Assembly: GCA_050789255.1 (NCBI GenBank)
Contig: JBOZRQ010000029.1
Coordinates: forward strand, 1 to 64,000
DNA from: JBOZRQ01 sp050789255
GTDB lineage: Bacteria > Bacillota > Sulfobacillia > Symbiobacteriales > Symbiobacteriaceae
Direction of reading: 5' to 3'
Length of the DNA stretch: 64,000 bases
The position numbers and the translations under genes were made by a program. Below are positions 43,832 to 52,534 of the stretch, in pieces. The notes beneath the pieces are model-generated. The model worked only from the letters and a program-made list of their open reading frames with translations. It had not been told where the DNA came from and did not search any database. Position 1 is the first letter of the stretch, and every line of letters begins with the position of its first letter.

Positions 43832-44726
43832 ATGGGTGAACCGGGCTGTAAGGCAGGTGCGTATTGCCATCCAGCAGTTCGAGCACCCCGTTAGAGAACT
43901 TCCCATAGGTCGGCGGGTACCGGTTCCACACCCAACTGCCGGTGTTCACATAGGTCCGGGCGCCGTACGTGCGCTTGAGGGGATGGTGGGTATGCCCCAT
44001 AACCACGTACTTGGCGCCTTCTCGCATGAGTCCAAGGGCTGCTTCGTCGTAGATGCGCTCCTCTGACGGATACCCACGTTCGCCCGGGGATTGCCGTTCC
44101 AGGATGAGTTTGACTTCCTTGAGCCCCTCGCCAACAGCCTGACGGGTGCCTGCGTCCCAGTGGGGGAGGAGTTGCTCCAAGTTGTTGAGCCCCTTTACCA
44201 GGTGCTCACCTATATCGTTTATGGCATCGCCGGTCTCGTCTCCGCCAATTCGGCCCAGAAACCCAATGAACTGCACGAGCCGGCGAGTCCAGGGCGCCTT
44301 CACCCCGCCGTCGCTCTCCAGCTTAATCTGGTTGTAAGGATCAAACTGATGTCCATGCAACGCCACCAGTGCGCCTCGCTGACCCGTAAAGCGCTCAACA
44401 ACCCGAATCTGCCCGGCACTCTGGTTCAGGAAGTAGTACCAAGGCAAGCAGTCGTGGTTACCCACCACGTAGGTGACGGGATGGGAGGCTGCAATGCGGG
44501 CGATGGCGTAAAAGACCGGTGCATGCTGGCTCAGCACCGCCTCCATGTTGGCGGCCCACAGCTCCATAAAGTCGCCAAGGAGTACCAGGTGGGCGCCCGG
44601 CTCCGACTCAATACGAAACAGCAAGTCCATTAGCTGATTTGGGTACTGAAACCTATCAGCGCCCGATCCGTCGCCAAGATGGGTGTCGCTGATAAAGTAA
44701 ACCACCTCGCCGGCCAATCGGACCAC
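43830..44726 (-). CDS. calcineurin-like metallophosphoesterase
   Basis: 298 residues with all dimetal motifs in order: DTHLGD (about 14-19), GDFMELW (about 51-57), GNHD, LHGHQ and GHTHH (about 242-246). The GDFMELW plus GNHD pattern resembles UDP-2,3-diacylglucosamine hydrolase LpxH, but a Gram-positive cell has no lipid A, so the substrate is another phosphodiester. No signal peptide. GTG start at 44726. Divergent from the FtsH-like gene with a 308-bp gap. Confidence 0.85.
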   Translation of the reverse strand: MVRLAGEVVYFISDTHLGDGSGADRFQYPNQLMDLLFRIESEPGAHLVLLGDFMELWAANMEAVLSQHAPVFYAIARIAASHPVTYVVGNHDCLPWYYFLNQSAGQIRVVERFTGQRGALVALHGHQFDPYNQIKLESDGGVKAPWTRRLVQFIGFLGRIGGDETGDAINDIGEHLVKGLNNLEQLLPHWDAGTRQAVGEGLKEVKLILERQSPGERGYPSEERIYDEAALGLMREGAKYVVMGHTHHPLKRTYGARTYVNTGSWVWNRYPPTYGKFSNGVLELLDGNTHLPYSPVHP

Positions 44727-44792
44727 CCCATCGCCACTCTATGAGATGACCTCTCGGAGCAACACCTCCCAACATCACGAAAAAGGGAGAGT

Positions 44793-44816
44793 GAACTTGT
44801 TCGTCGAACTTGTTCG
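44793..44816. promoter_or_regulatory. overlapping palindromes, candidate operator
   Basis: GAACTTGTTCG occurs twice, 13 bp apart. Each copy is GAAC-TT-GTTC, and the junction GTTCG-T-CGAAC is itself a palindrome. It resembles half-sites of LexA-type boxes but with a 2-bp rather than 4-bp centre. It is in the divergent gap of the phosphoesterase and FtsH-like genes (44727-45034), where I saw nothing else clear. Confidence 0.5.
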
Positions 44817-45034
44817 GCTACCGTAGGAGCGCCGCCGCACATTAAATTCCTGTTACAGGGCAGGCAACTCCGAACCAGGCTTGGCCTGGAAACGTATTCT
44901 AGGGTAAGAACTAAGCGGCTTTGTCGTTGGCCGCCGGGCGCCGGCCAACCGCGAGGCGCCGTCCAAGGGTAGACGGGCCGTGCAAGCCAGGCTAAACGTG
45001 CTCGCCGGCAGGTAAAAGAAGGGAGGAGCCAATT

Positions 45035-46744
45035 ATGGGCTTGAGTCCGGACCCAAGGCGCAAGTTGGACAGGGAGAAGCGGCTCAAAACCTTCCTCAGA
45101 ACCATTAGCCTGAACTGGCGGGGCATAACCTTCTGGGTGCTGGCCCTAACACTCGTCCTGTACAACTGGGACTGGGTGGTCGACAAGACCGACTGGTGGA
45201 TGACCGCCCTGCAGTTCCTCTTCCAAATGGTTATCTATGTCTTCTTCGCCGCGATCCAAATCTTCGCGATGGTCTGGGTCATGGCTCGTACACGGCTCTA
45301 CTGGCTTTCGCCCGGTGAAACTGGGGTCGGGTTCGCCGACTACAAGGGCAACCCCGACGTTCTGGAAGTTTCCCGGCGGGTCGTCACCCTGCTGCGCGGG
45401 GTCAAAAAGTTCAAGCGCATGGGTGGTCAGGTCAGTAAGGGCCTGCTGCTCATTGGCCCCCCTGGCACGGGTAAGAGCTATCTGGCGCAAGCCATCGCCA
45501 ACGAAGCCGGCGTGCCGTTCGCCTACCTGAGTGCCCCTAGCCTACAGAGCGCCTTCATGGGTATTGGCTCCATCAAGGTCATGCAGCTCTACCGCAAGGC
45601 CCGCAAAATGGCCAAGAAGTACGGTGCCTGCATCGTCTTCATCGATGAAATTGATGCGGTGGGCGGCGCCCGTGGTTCCGCAACCAGCGCCGGCGGTATG
45701 GGCATGGGTCTGGGTGGGCTCTGGGGCGGCGGCTCGAACCTACTGAACGAACTGCTCATGCAAATGGACCCGCCCAACATCGACCAAGGTTTAATCAGCA
45801 AGGTGCTGCGTGCCCTTGGTCTGCGAACCACCAGGAGCGAGCAGCCTGTGGTCTTCACCATGGGCGCCACAAACCTCGCCGAAGTGCTCGATGCGGCGCT
45901 CCTGCGCCCGGGCCGGTTCGACCGGAAAATCATCGTCGGCCTGCCGGACTACGAAGGCCGGAAGGACGTTATCCAGTATTACCTTGACAAGGTCCACCAT
46001 GATTCCGCCCTCAACCTTGATCGGCTTGCCAGCGACACCATCGGCTACTCGCCGGCCGCCATTAAGTTTGTAGTCAACGAAGCGGTGGTTAACGCCCACT
46101 TTGCGGGGCGCGACAAAATAGAGTATCAGGACTGGGCTGCGGCGCGTGAGTTCCACGAGTTTGGCCTGCGCCAACCGATTCGCTCCATGTCCTCGGAGGA
46201 CCGCCGCCGAATTGCCTACCATGAGGCCGGTCACTGCGTAGCCGCCTATCTCCTCATGCCGCACGAACCGCCAATCAAGGCAACCATCATCCGACACACC
46301 GGGTTCCTGGGCGCTGTCCAGCAAAAACCCGTAGAAGAGCGTGTCACCCACGTGCGCGAAGAGTTGCTGGCCGACATCCAGGTCTGTTTGGGCAGCCGGG
46401 CGGCTGAACGGCTCTACCTCGGTACGGAAATGACCGGCGTCACCAGCGACCTGCAACAGGCCACTCGAATTGCCGGCGCTTATTTCGGCATCTTCGGCAT
46501 GGGGGGCAGCCTCTTCTCGAATTTGGCTTTCGGTGACATGCATCCAGACGCCAAGCAGAAGCTTCAAATCGAAAAGCTACTTGACGAGCAGTATCAGGCC
46601 GTGGCCCGGTTGCTTACGGAGCATGAAGCAGCGGTTCACGGCATCGCACAGGGGCTGCTAGAGCGCGAAGAACTCGACAAAGACGAGATCCGCGATATCA
46701 TCGAGTCTAGCCGCCACCACGGCGGGTTTATCGCCGCCCACTAA
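45035..46744 (+). CDS. FtsH-like membrane AAA+ zinc metalloprotease
   Basis: 569 residues. Two membrane helices (about 31-50 and 62-85) with a very short outer loop, then an AAA+ domain: Walker A GPPGTGKS (about 142-149), pore loop AFMGIG, Walker B VFIDEIDA and SRH LRPGRFDR. The M41 protease domain has YHEAGH (zinc ligands, about 394-399). It degrades membrane and soluble proteins. Relative to classical FtsH, it has a glycine-rich insertion after Walker B (SAGGMGMGLGGLWGGG) and another before the second region of homology. A separate housekeeping FtsH would be expected elsewhere. ATG 45035 follows AGGGAGGAG. Confidence 0.88.
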   Translation: MGLSPDPRRKLDREKRLKTFLRTISLNWRGITFWVLALTLVLYNWDWVVDKTDWWMTALQFLFQMVIYVFFAAIQIFAMVWVMARTRLYWLSPGETGVGFADYKGNPDVLEVSRRVVTLLRGVKKFKRMGGQVSKGLLLIGPPGTGKSYLAQAIANEAGVPFAYLSAPSLQSAFMGIGSIKVMQLYRKARKMAKKYGACIVFIDEIDAVGGARGSATSAGGMGMGLGGLWGGGSNLLNELLMQMDPPNIDQGLISKVLRALGLRTTRSEQPVVFTMGATNLAEVLDAALLRPGRFDRKIIVGLPDYEGRKDVIQYYLDKVHHDSALNLDRLASDTIGYSPAAIKFVVNEAVVNAHFAGRDKIEYQDWAAAREFHEFGLRQPIRSMSSEDRRRIAYHEAGHCVAAYLLMPHEPPIKATIIRHTGFLGAVQQKPVEERVTHVREELLADIQVCLGSRAAERLYLGTEMTGVTSDLQQATRIAGAYFGIFGMGGSLFSNLAFGDMHPDAKQKLQIEKLLDEQYQAVARLLTEHEAAVHGIAQGLLEREELDKDEIRDIIESSRHHGGFIAAH

Positions 46745-46751
46745 CACACGC

Positions 46752-46793
46752 AAGATCCTGGACCGTGCAAACGCACTGTCCGGGATCTTTTTT
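46752..46793 (+). terminator. terminator of the FtsH-like gene
   Basis: AAGATCCTGGAC-CGTGC / GCACTGTCCGGGATCTT with an AAAC loop, then TTTTTT. Confidence 0.85.
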
Positions 46794-46931
46794 GTGCAAA
46801 CCTGAAACGTTGTTACTACGAAACCAGTCAAACATACAAGGGCAGTCTTTCCCTCGACTACCTGATTCTTAGGCACTACTGTTCACAGGAAACCAAAACA
46901 GATGTAACGAACTACAGGCTCAAATCTAACC

Positions 46932-48230
46932 ATGGACAAGAGGGGCATGAAACAGCATCGTATTATGGTCTCTCTCGTGGCAGTCGCCACGGTATTCCTG
47001 ACTTTTTCCGGCTCCGCCCGCGGGCTATTGACGGATCTTGCTGGGCATTGGTCCGGTTCGCTAGTAGCCGCTTTGGAAGCAAAAGGGCTGGTTTCGGGGG
47101 ATGCCTTCGGACGGTATGAGCCGGAGGCTCCCTTGACGCGCTCACAGTTCGCGAAACTGCTCGTGGTCAGCCTGGGGAACGAGGCAGACGCCAAACTGCT
47201 CGCCACGGTCGACTCACGGTTTTCGGACGTCCCGAGCTGGCACTGGGCCAAGGGCTATGTCGAGTCATTGGCCGAGGCGGCAGTGACCACGGGGTACGGC
47301 GACGGACGCTTTGCCCCCAACGCCACGGTCACTCGGGCTGAAATGGCCACGTTGCTGGTGCGTGCTGCGGGGCTGGCGGACCAAGCCCGCTTGCGGGGTG
47401 AGGAACGGACAACCTTCGTGGATGATCCAGCGTTGCCGGCATGGGCGCGCGGGGCGATTGTCGTGGCGGAATCCACGGGACTGTTTAACGGCTTCAGCGA
47501 CGGTACGTTCCGACCCAATCAGCCAATTACTCGTGGTGAGGGTGCAGCAGTGGTGCTGCGGATGGAAGAGTACCGCGGGACTGCTTATCATCTGTCCGGT
47601 ACGTTGGTCAGGTTCAATCCTACTACGGCTCAGGGCGCCGTCCGTGATGCCCTGGGCAACGAGCGGAGCATCGTCATGGCTCCAGAAGCAGTCTATTACC
47701 ACTCCGGAGTGGCCGCCAACGCCACGCGCATGACGGTGTTCGACCAGGTATGGGTGGTTCTCAATGCAAAGGGGCAGGGCGTGTTCATGGAGGCACGCTA
47801 TGCCGATCTCCTGGGCTCGACCCCGCAGATCAACGGGCAGAACCTCCAAGTTACACTTCCGGGAGGAACTGTTCGTACACTCAAACTCCAGACCGGGGCG
47901 CTCTTCTTCCTAAACGGTAAGCAGGTGCAGCCAGCCCAGGCAGTTGGCGCTCAGGACGCCTATGTCGCACTGGACGTAGTTACCGGTGAGGCTCGCGTGG
48001 TTGACACCGTTAAGACACAGGTCCAAGGTGTATCGGTCGGTGTGAATGCCCAGGACTCCAAGCTGTTCGTGAACGACGGCGGGCGGGTTCTGTCCTACAC
48101 AGTAACGCCGGGTGCGATCGTCCTTGTGAATGGGCAGCGCTCGGAGATTCGGCAGATCCAAACAGGGGACCGCATTCGGCTCGCCCTGGATGACCAGGGA
48201 GCCGCTACCTACGTGCAGGTGGAGAGGTGA
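46932..48230 (+). CDS. SLH-domain exported protein
   Basis: 432 residues. Signal peptide with core IMVSLVAVATVFLTFSGSA; three N-terminal SLH domains (about 33-215) with LTRSQFAKLLVVSLG, VTRAEMATLLVRAAG and ITRGEGAAVVLRM; then an uncharacterised beta-rich region of about 200 residues. The start is uncertain: ATG 46932 is taken, but ATG 46947 is possible. It ends 8 nt before the subtilase gene, so the pair is an operon; it may dock that protease on the wall. Confidence 0.85.
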   Translation: MDKRGMKQHRIMVSLVAVATVFLTFSGSARGLLTDLAGHWSGSLVAALEAKGLVSGDAFGRYEPEAPLTRSQFAKLLVVSLGNEADAKLLATVDSRFSDVPSWHWAKGYVESLAEAAVTTGYGDGRFAPNATVTRAEMATLLVRAAGLADQARLRGEERTTFVDDPALPAWARGAIVVAESTGLFNGFSDGTFRPNQPITRGEGAAVVLRMEEYRGTAYHLSGTLVRFNPTTAQGAVRDALGNERSIVMAPEAVYYHSGVAANATRMTVFDQVWVVLNAKGQGVFMEARYADLLGSTPQINGQNLQVTLPGGTVRTLKLQTGALFFLNGKQVQPAQAVGAQDAYVALDVVTGEARVVDTVKTQVQGVSVGVNAQDSKLFVNDGGRVLSYTVTPGAIVLVNGQRSEIRQIQTGDRIRLALDDQGAATYVQVER

Positions 48231-48238
48231 CAGCCTAG

Positions 48239-51200
48239 ATGAGGAAGGTCGTAAAGGGCATAGCATCCGGCGTGCTCGTTGCGGTGCTGGCTGGCCTCCA
48301 GCCGGCAACGGAGCGACTCGAGGCGCCAGTGCTTGTTGCCCCGCCGCCCGTCGTAACCGTGCCCCCTGAGGTTGGCGAGGCTGTGAAGCAGGCGCATAAC
48401 GCAGGTGACCCTTTCGTTGACATGGACATGCTGACGGCGACCAGCGACGATCTGAAGCAGGTAAAAGAGGCCGTCCAGCAGGCTGGCGGCGAGGTGCTCT
48501 ACGAAGACCGGACCTACGTGCGCGTCCGCCTTCCGGTGGCTGCTGCAGAGTCGCTCCCGACAGCGACCCCAGTCGTTGCCGTCGGCGTAAACGAGAAGTT
48601 CGTGGTGAACAGCGCCAGCAGCATCATGTATCAGGACGCGGCGCCCGCGGAGGTTGCCGGACTTGCTAACATTTCGATGGACGCTATGGGAACCCGGGTG
48701 TTCCGCAACGAGCACGCGGTGTCTGGTGCCGGGATCCGGGTGGCTGTGGTTGACTCCGGCGTTGATCCGGGTCACCCCGCCCTCACGCAAAATCCTGACG
48801 GATCCGCCAAGATCGTGGACTGGAAGGACTTCACCGGGGAGGGCGTCGTCCGGACCACGACTTCCGTGAACTGGCGGGGGGGTGGCTCATTCTCTGCCCC
48901 GAACGGCGCCAGTTACCGGTTGCCAGTGGACAAGCCCGGGTCGCTCAGCGGCACGGCCCGCTTTGGTCTGTGGGACGAGTCAAGAGTGCTAGGAACCATC
49001 AACCGAGACCTAAACCAAAACGGCCTGCCGGTCGATCAGTTCGGCGTTCTGGTCGTGGATGCGCTTCAACCGGGCACGTACGATACGGTCTATGTGGATA
49101 CAAATAATAACCGCGACTTTCAGGACGAAGAGCCCTTGCAGGTTTATCGGCAGAATACGAAATCAGTCGCCGCTTTGGGCGCGCGCCAGGGTCCTTTGGT
49201 AACGCAGCGCCTGAACTTCGTCGCAGCGGACATCGACCCCGCCGGACGCACCGTGACATTGGGTTTTGACGGCATGGAGCACGGCACGCAGGTCGCCGGC
49301 GTGCTCGCCGGCTTTGACCCGGCCGGCTTTCAGGGCGTGGCCCCCGGTGTGGAGATCATGGCCCTCAAGGCCGTCACATCGGATGGATCGGCGGAGTGGT
49401 ACGCCGTGGCCGACGCCGTGCAGTATGCGGCGGAACACGGAGCGAATATCATCAACGTGAGCCTGGCCGGACTTGCACCGCGCTCCACGGACGACCGCAC
49501 GGCGCCCGAACGGTTCAACCAAATCGCCCGGCAGTACGGGGTGTTGATTGTGCTGGCGGCCGGGAACTCCGGTCCGGGTCTCTCCAGCGGTGCGACTGTC
49601 GGTAACGCATCGGAAGTTCTTTCGGTAGGGTCGTACTACTCACCGGCGATGTGGATGCGCGACTACGGCTACGTGGTGCCCAGCGAGGGGGTTCACTGGA
49701 CCTCGGGCATGGGCCCCCGGGCCGACGGTTCGTATGTGCCCGGTGTGATTGCTCCTGGTGGAAGCCCTACCACCTCTCCGAGGTGGAGCGCCCCCACAGG
49801 GTACACGACGGCGGGAGGCACCAGCATTGCCACGCCGCATGCAGCCGGGGCGGCGGCCCTGCTGATGGAGACAGGGCGGAAGCAGGGCTTCAACTCAGAC
49901 TGGCTCAGCGTCAAGCGCTCCCTGGAGCTGGGCGCCCGCCGGATCCCCGGCGTGCCCGTCTTTGAACAGGGCAATGGCGTGGTCTCTCTGCAGGGCGCCC
50001 TGGAGTATCTCAGACAAATTGCTCCGATGCCGGCCCTTTCTGCCCGCAACCGCGACGGTAACGGGGGCCTTTTGGCCCGGTCTTACAGGCCCGGAACGGC
50101 TCTTTTTTCGCTGACAAACCTGGAGCCGACCCTGACCCGGGTCAGTATGGTTAGCTCCGAAGACTGGGTCCGGTTAACCTACCGCACCTTGGCTCTGCCG
50201 TACAACGTTTCACGGCAGTTGCCACTGCAAATGAACCCACCTGCCGAACCTGGCGTTCACTCCGCGTTCCTGAACGTCTATCACCTGGATAAGTTCGGCC
50301 AGAACCTAACCATTCCCATTACCTATGTGCGTCCGTTCGAGTTGTCGGCACGGAACAACTATGCATACTCAACCCGCGACGAACTGGAGGTCGGCAGGTT
50401 CCGTCGCTATTTCTTCGAGGTAAAGCCGGGGACCAGCTCGTTCAGCGTGTCCGCCCGCATGCTGCCGGGCGCCCAGAGCGCGGCTGACGGAACGGCGGAA
50501 GTGTATGTGTTCCGACCGGACGGTCAGGCGGCCCATCGGTCAGCCCCGATCGGTGCGAATGGCACGGGTTTGTCGACCTTGTTCCAGACGGACGGCCCGA
50601 GCGAGGGCGTCTGGGAGGTGGTGGTGGTCGCCCGCCCAGACAAGGACGGGGCCTATCTCCATGCCGGGTATACGCTGGAAGCTACTGTAAGGCCCGGACC
50701 CTTCGGTGAACTTCCCCTTCAGCTGTCGCAAGCCCCTGGCAGCACGGTGACCCACCAGATTCGGGTAACGAATCCCTTCCTGCCGTTTGTCGGGAGGGTA
50801 GAGGCCGTGGGCATCACGAGGACGGATACCAGCCAACCCTGGCACGTTGAGGCTAACAAGAGTCTGGTCGAAGATTTCACGGTCAACGAATTCGTCGCCC
50901 GAATGCGGGTTGAGATCAGTAATCCCGTCACTCCAGATACCGGGGCGGATTACGACCTGGATCTGTACGTTTATCGCTACGACCCTGACGCATCGGGGAA
51001 GTGGGTGGCGCTGGAGAAGGCCAGAACCCCACGCGTCAGCCGGGAGTCCGTTGAACTGACTAACCTCCCGCCCGGCCGCTACAGCGTTTCGGTGCTGACG
51101 AACGGTCCGGCGCCGTCTACCTATCAGTACCAATACCGGCGCCTCATGGGTGTGGAAGGTTTCAACCTCACAACCGAGGACAACGCAAGGCGCCACGAGA

Positions 51201-51679
51201 CTCGAGAGGCATGGACCGCCAAACTGACGATTCAGGCCCCATCCTCCCCCGGGCGGTACAAGGGCTTCTTGATCTTGCGCAACACCGAGGAGAACAGGAG
51301 TCTGGCGTGGGTGCCCTTTGAGGTATCGGTCGGGCTGCCGAGCTTGTCCGTTGAGCCGATGGCGGCGCAGTTGACCGCGGGGCGCGAGAGTAACGTCACC
51401 CTCGAGATTCGCGATGGGAGCACTGGTCAGCGGATGGACGCAACGCTCACGGTCAACGGGCAGCGGTTTGTCAGCCGGAACGGTCGGGTGAGCCTGCCCG
51501 TCCAACCGTCCGGCACCGTCCACACTCTGCGTGTGGAGGCCAACGTACCGGGGTACCAGTTCTTCAGCAAGGAGCTCACAATCCCCGTGTCCGATGTGTG
51601 GTCGCCGCACCCCGCAGGCGTCAGCCCGAGCCAGGAAAATGCACTGTGGCGCCGAAAGCTAATGTCGCAATGGCCGTAG
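48239..51679 (+). CDS. large S8 family (subtilisin-like) surface protease
   Basis: 1146 residues. N-terminal signal segment (about 1-20) and an inhibitor-like propeptide (about 50-125) are followed by the catalytic domain: Asp in VAVVDSGVDPGHP (about 170), His in EHGTQVAGVLAG (about 347), Ser in GGTSIATPHAAG (about 528). A long insertion (about 195-340) between Asp and His contains DTNNNRDFQDEEP, a likely calcium site. About 550 further residues form beta-sandwich domains. It has no SLH domain itself; the upstream SLH partner may hold it. Ends 7 nt before the response-regulator gene. Confidence 0.9.
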   Translation: MRKVVKGIASGVLVAVLAGLQPATERLEAPVLVAPPPVVTVPPEVGEAVKQAHNAGDPFVDMDMLTATSDDLKQVKEAVQQAGGEVLYEDRTYVRVRLPVAAAESLPTATPVVAVGVNEKFVVNSASSIMYQDAAPAEVAGLANISMDAMGTRVFRNEHAVSGAGIRVAVVDSGVDPGHPALTQNPDGSAKIVDWKDFTGEGVVRTTTSVNWRGGGSFSAPNGASYRLPVDKPGSLSGTARFGLWDESRVLGTINRDLNQNGLPVDQFGVLVVDALQPGTYDTVYVDTNNNRDFQDEEPLQVYRQNTKSVAALGARQGPLVTQRLNFVAADIDPAGRTVTLGFDGMEHGTQVAGVLAGFDPAGFQGVAPGVEIMALKAVTSDGSAEWYAVADAVQYAAEHGANIINVSLAGLAPRSTDDRTAPERFNQIARQYGVLIVLAAGNSGPGLSSGATVGNASEVLSVGSYYSPAMWMRDYGYVVPSEGVHWTSGMGPRADGSYVPGVIAPGGSPTTSPRWSAPTGYTTAGGTSIATPHAAGAAALLMETGRKQGFNSDWLSVKRSLELGARRIPGVPVFEQGNGVVSLQGALEYLRQIAPMPALSARNRDGNGGLLARSYRPGTALFSLTNLEPTLTRVSMVSSEDWVRLTYRTLALPYNVSRQLPLQMNPPAEPGVHSAFLNVYHLDKFGQNLTIPITYVRPFELSARNNYAYSTRDELEVGRFRRYFFEVKPGTSSFSVSARMLPGAQSAADGTAEVYVFRPDGQAAHRSAPIGANGTGLSTLFQTDGPSEGVWEVVVVARPDKDGAYLHAGYTLEATVRPGPFGELPLQLSQAPGSTVTHQIRVTNPFLPFVGRVEAVGITRTDTSQPWHVEANKSLVEDFTVNEFVARMRVEISNPVTPDTGADYDLDLYVYRYDPDASGKWVALEKARTPRVSRESVELTNLPPGRYSVSVLTNGPAPSTYQYQYRRLMGVEGFNLTTEDNARRHETREAWTAKLTIQAPSSPGRYKGFLILRNTEENRSLAWVPFEVSVGLPSLSVEPMAAQLTAGRESNVTLEIRDGSTGQRMDATLTVNGQRFVSRNGRVSLPVQPSGTVHTLRVEANVPGYQFFSKELTIPVSDVWSPHPAGVSPSQENALWRRKLMSQWP

Positions 51680-51686
51680 TGGGGTG

Positions 51687-52082
51687 ATGGACGTCATGCA
51701 GACCGACAATCCGCTTATTCTTGTGGTGGACGATCAACCCGGGGTCCGACGACTCGTGCAGGAGGTCTTCGGCGAGATTGGCTATCGCGTGTTGTCGGCT
51801 GCCAACGGGTATGAGGCGCTGGAGCTGTGCAGACAGCACCGCCCTCGGGTGGTCCTGCTCGACATGAAAATGCCGGTCTTGGACGGGCTCGAGGCGTTGA
51901 AGGAACTGAAGCAGCTCTATCCCAGCCTGGTTGTTTTCATGATGACCGCCGTGGGTGACGGTGAGCGAATCAACGAGGCCATCAGCAGCGGTGCGCACAC
52001 TTGCATAAACAAACCCTTTGATGTGTTTGCTCTCAGGACATTGGTCGAGGGAGTGCTCCAGCAAGAGGGAGGACGTGTATGA
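51687..52082 (+). CDS. single-domain response regulator, Spo0F-like
   Basis: 131 residues: only a receiver domain. The acidic pair VVDDQPG, phospho-acceptor Asp in VLLDMKMPVLDG, Thr in MMTA and Lys in NKPFD are all present. The run VVDDQPGVRRLVQEVFGEIGY and the VVLLDMK segment closely follow Bacillus Spo0F, and tal and glpX lie downstream as in Bacillus. It likely relays phosphate toward Spo0A. The start at ATG 51687 could also be GTG 51684 or ATG 51696. It overlaps kal by 4 nt (ATGA). Confidence 0.8.
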   Translation: MDVMQTDNPLILVVDDQPGVRRLVQEVFGEIGYRVLSAANGYEALELCRQHRPRVVLLDMKMPVLDGLEALKELKQLYPSLVVFMMTAVGDGERINEAISSGAHTCINKPFDVFALRTLVEGVLQQEGGRV

Positions 52083-52474
52083 GCGAGTCGTTCCTGCGGA
52101 TCCGCATGTCGGCCCACGATGCCCACTACGCCGGCAATCTGGTGGACGGCGCCCGGGTGCTTGCCCTTTTCGGCGATGCTGCTACGGAACTGTTGATCCA
52201 GCACGACGGTGACGAGGGACTGTTCGTCGCCTACGACTCCGTGGAGTTCAAGGCCCCGGTCTACGCCGGCGACTACCTGGAGGTGCGGGCGCGCATCACC
52301 CGTGTTGGCAACACCAGCAGGGGCATGGAGTTTGAGGCGTACAAGGTGATTGCAGCGGACCCCACGCCGGAGCAGCCCTCTCGGGCCAAGGTACTCGAGG
52401 AGCCCCTCTTAGTGACCCGGGCCACAGGAACGTGCGTGACACCAAAGGCTTTTCAGCGCAAGCAAGGCGAATAA
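52079..52474 (+). CDS. kal: 3-aminobutyryl-CoA ammonia-lyase
   Basis: 131-residue hotdog-fold enzyme that removes ammonia from L-3-aminobutyryl-CoA to give crotonyl-CoA, the last specific step of lysine fermentation. It opens SFLRIRMSAHDAHYAGNLVDGARVL-like, with the active-site region AHYAGNLVDGA and SVEFKAPVYAGDYLEV, as in Kal of Fusobacterium and Clostridium. ATG 52079 has GAGGGAGGA upstream and overlaps the Spo0F-like stop. kce follows. Confidence 0.88.
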   Translation: MSESFLRIRMSAHDAHYAGNLVDGARVLALFGDAATELLIQHDGDEGLFVAYDSVEFKAPVYAGDYLEVRARITRVGNTSRGMEFEAYKVIAADPTPEQPSRAKVLEEPLLVTRATGTCVTPKAFQRKQGE

Positions 52475-52534
52475 CCATCAGGGGGCCGGGGTATCGCCCC
52501 GTCCCCTCTCGCATGTGTGAAGGGGGAGATTCCT

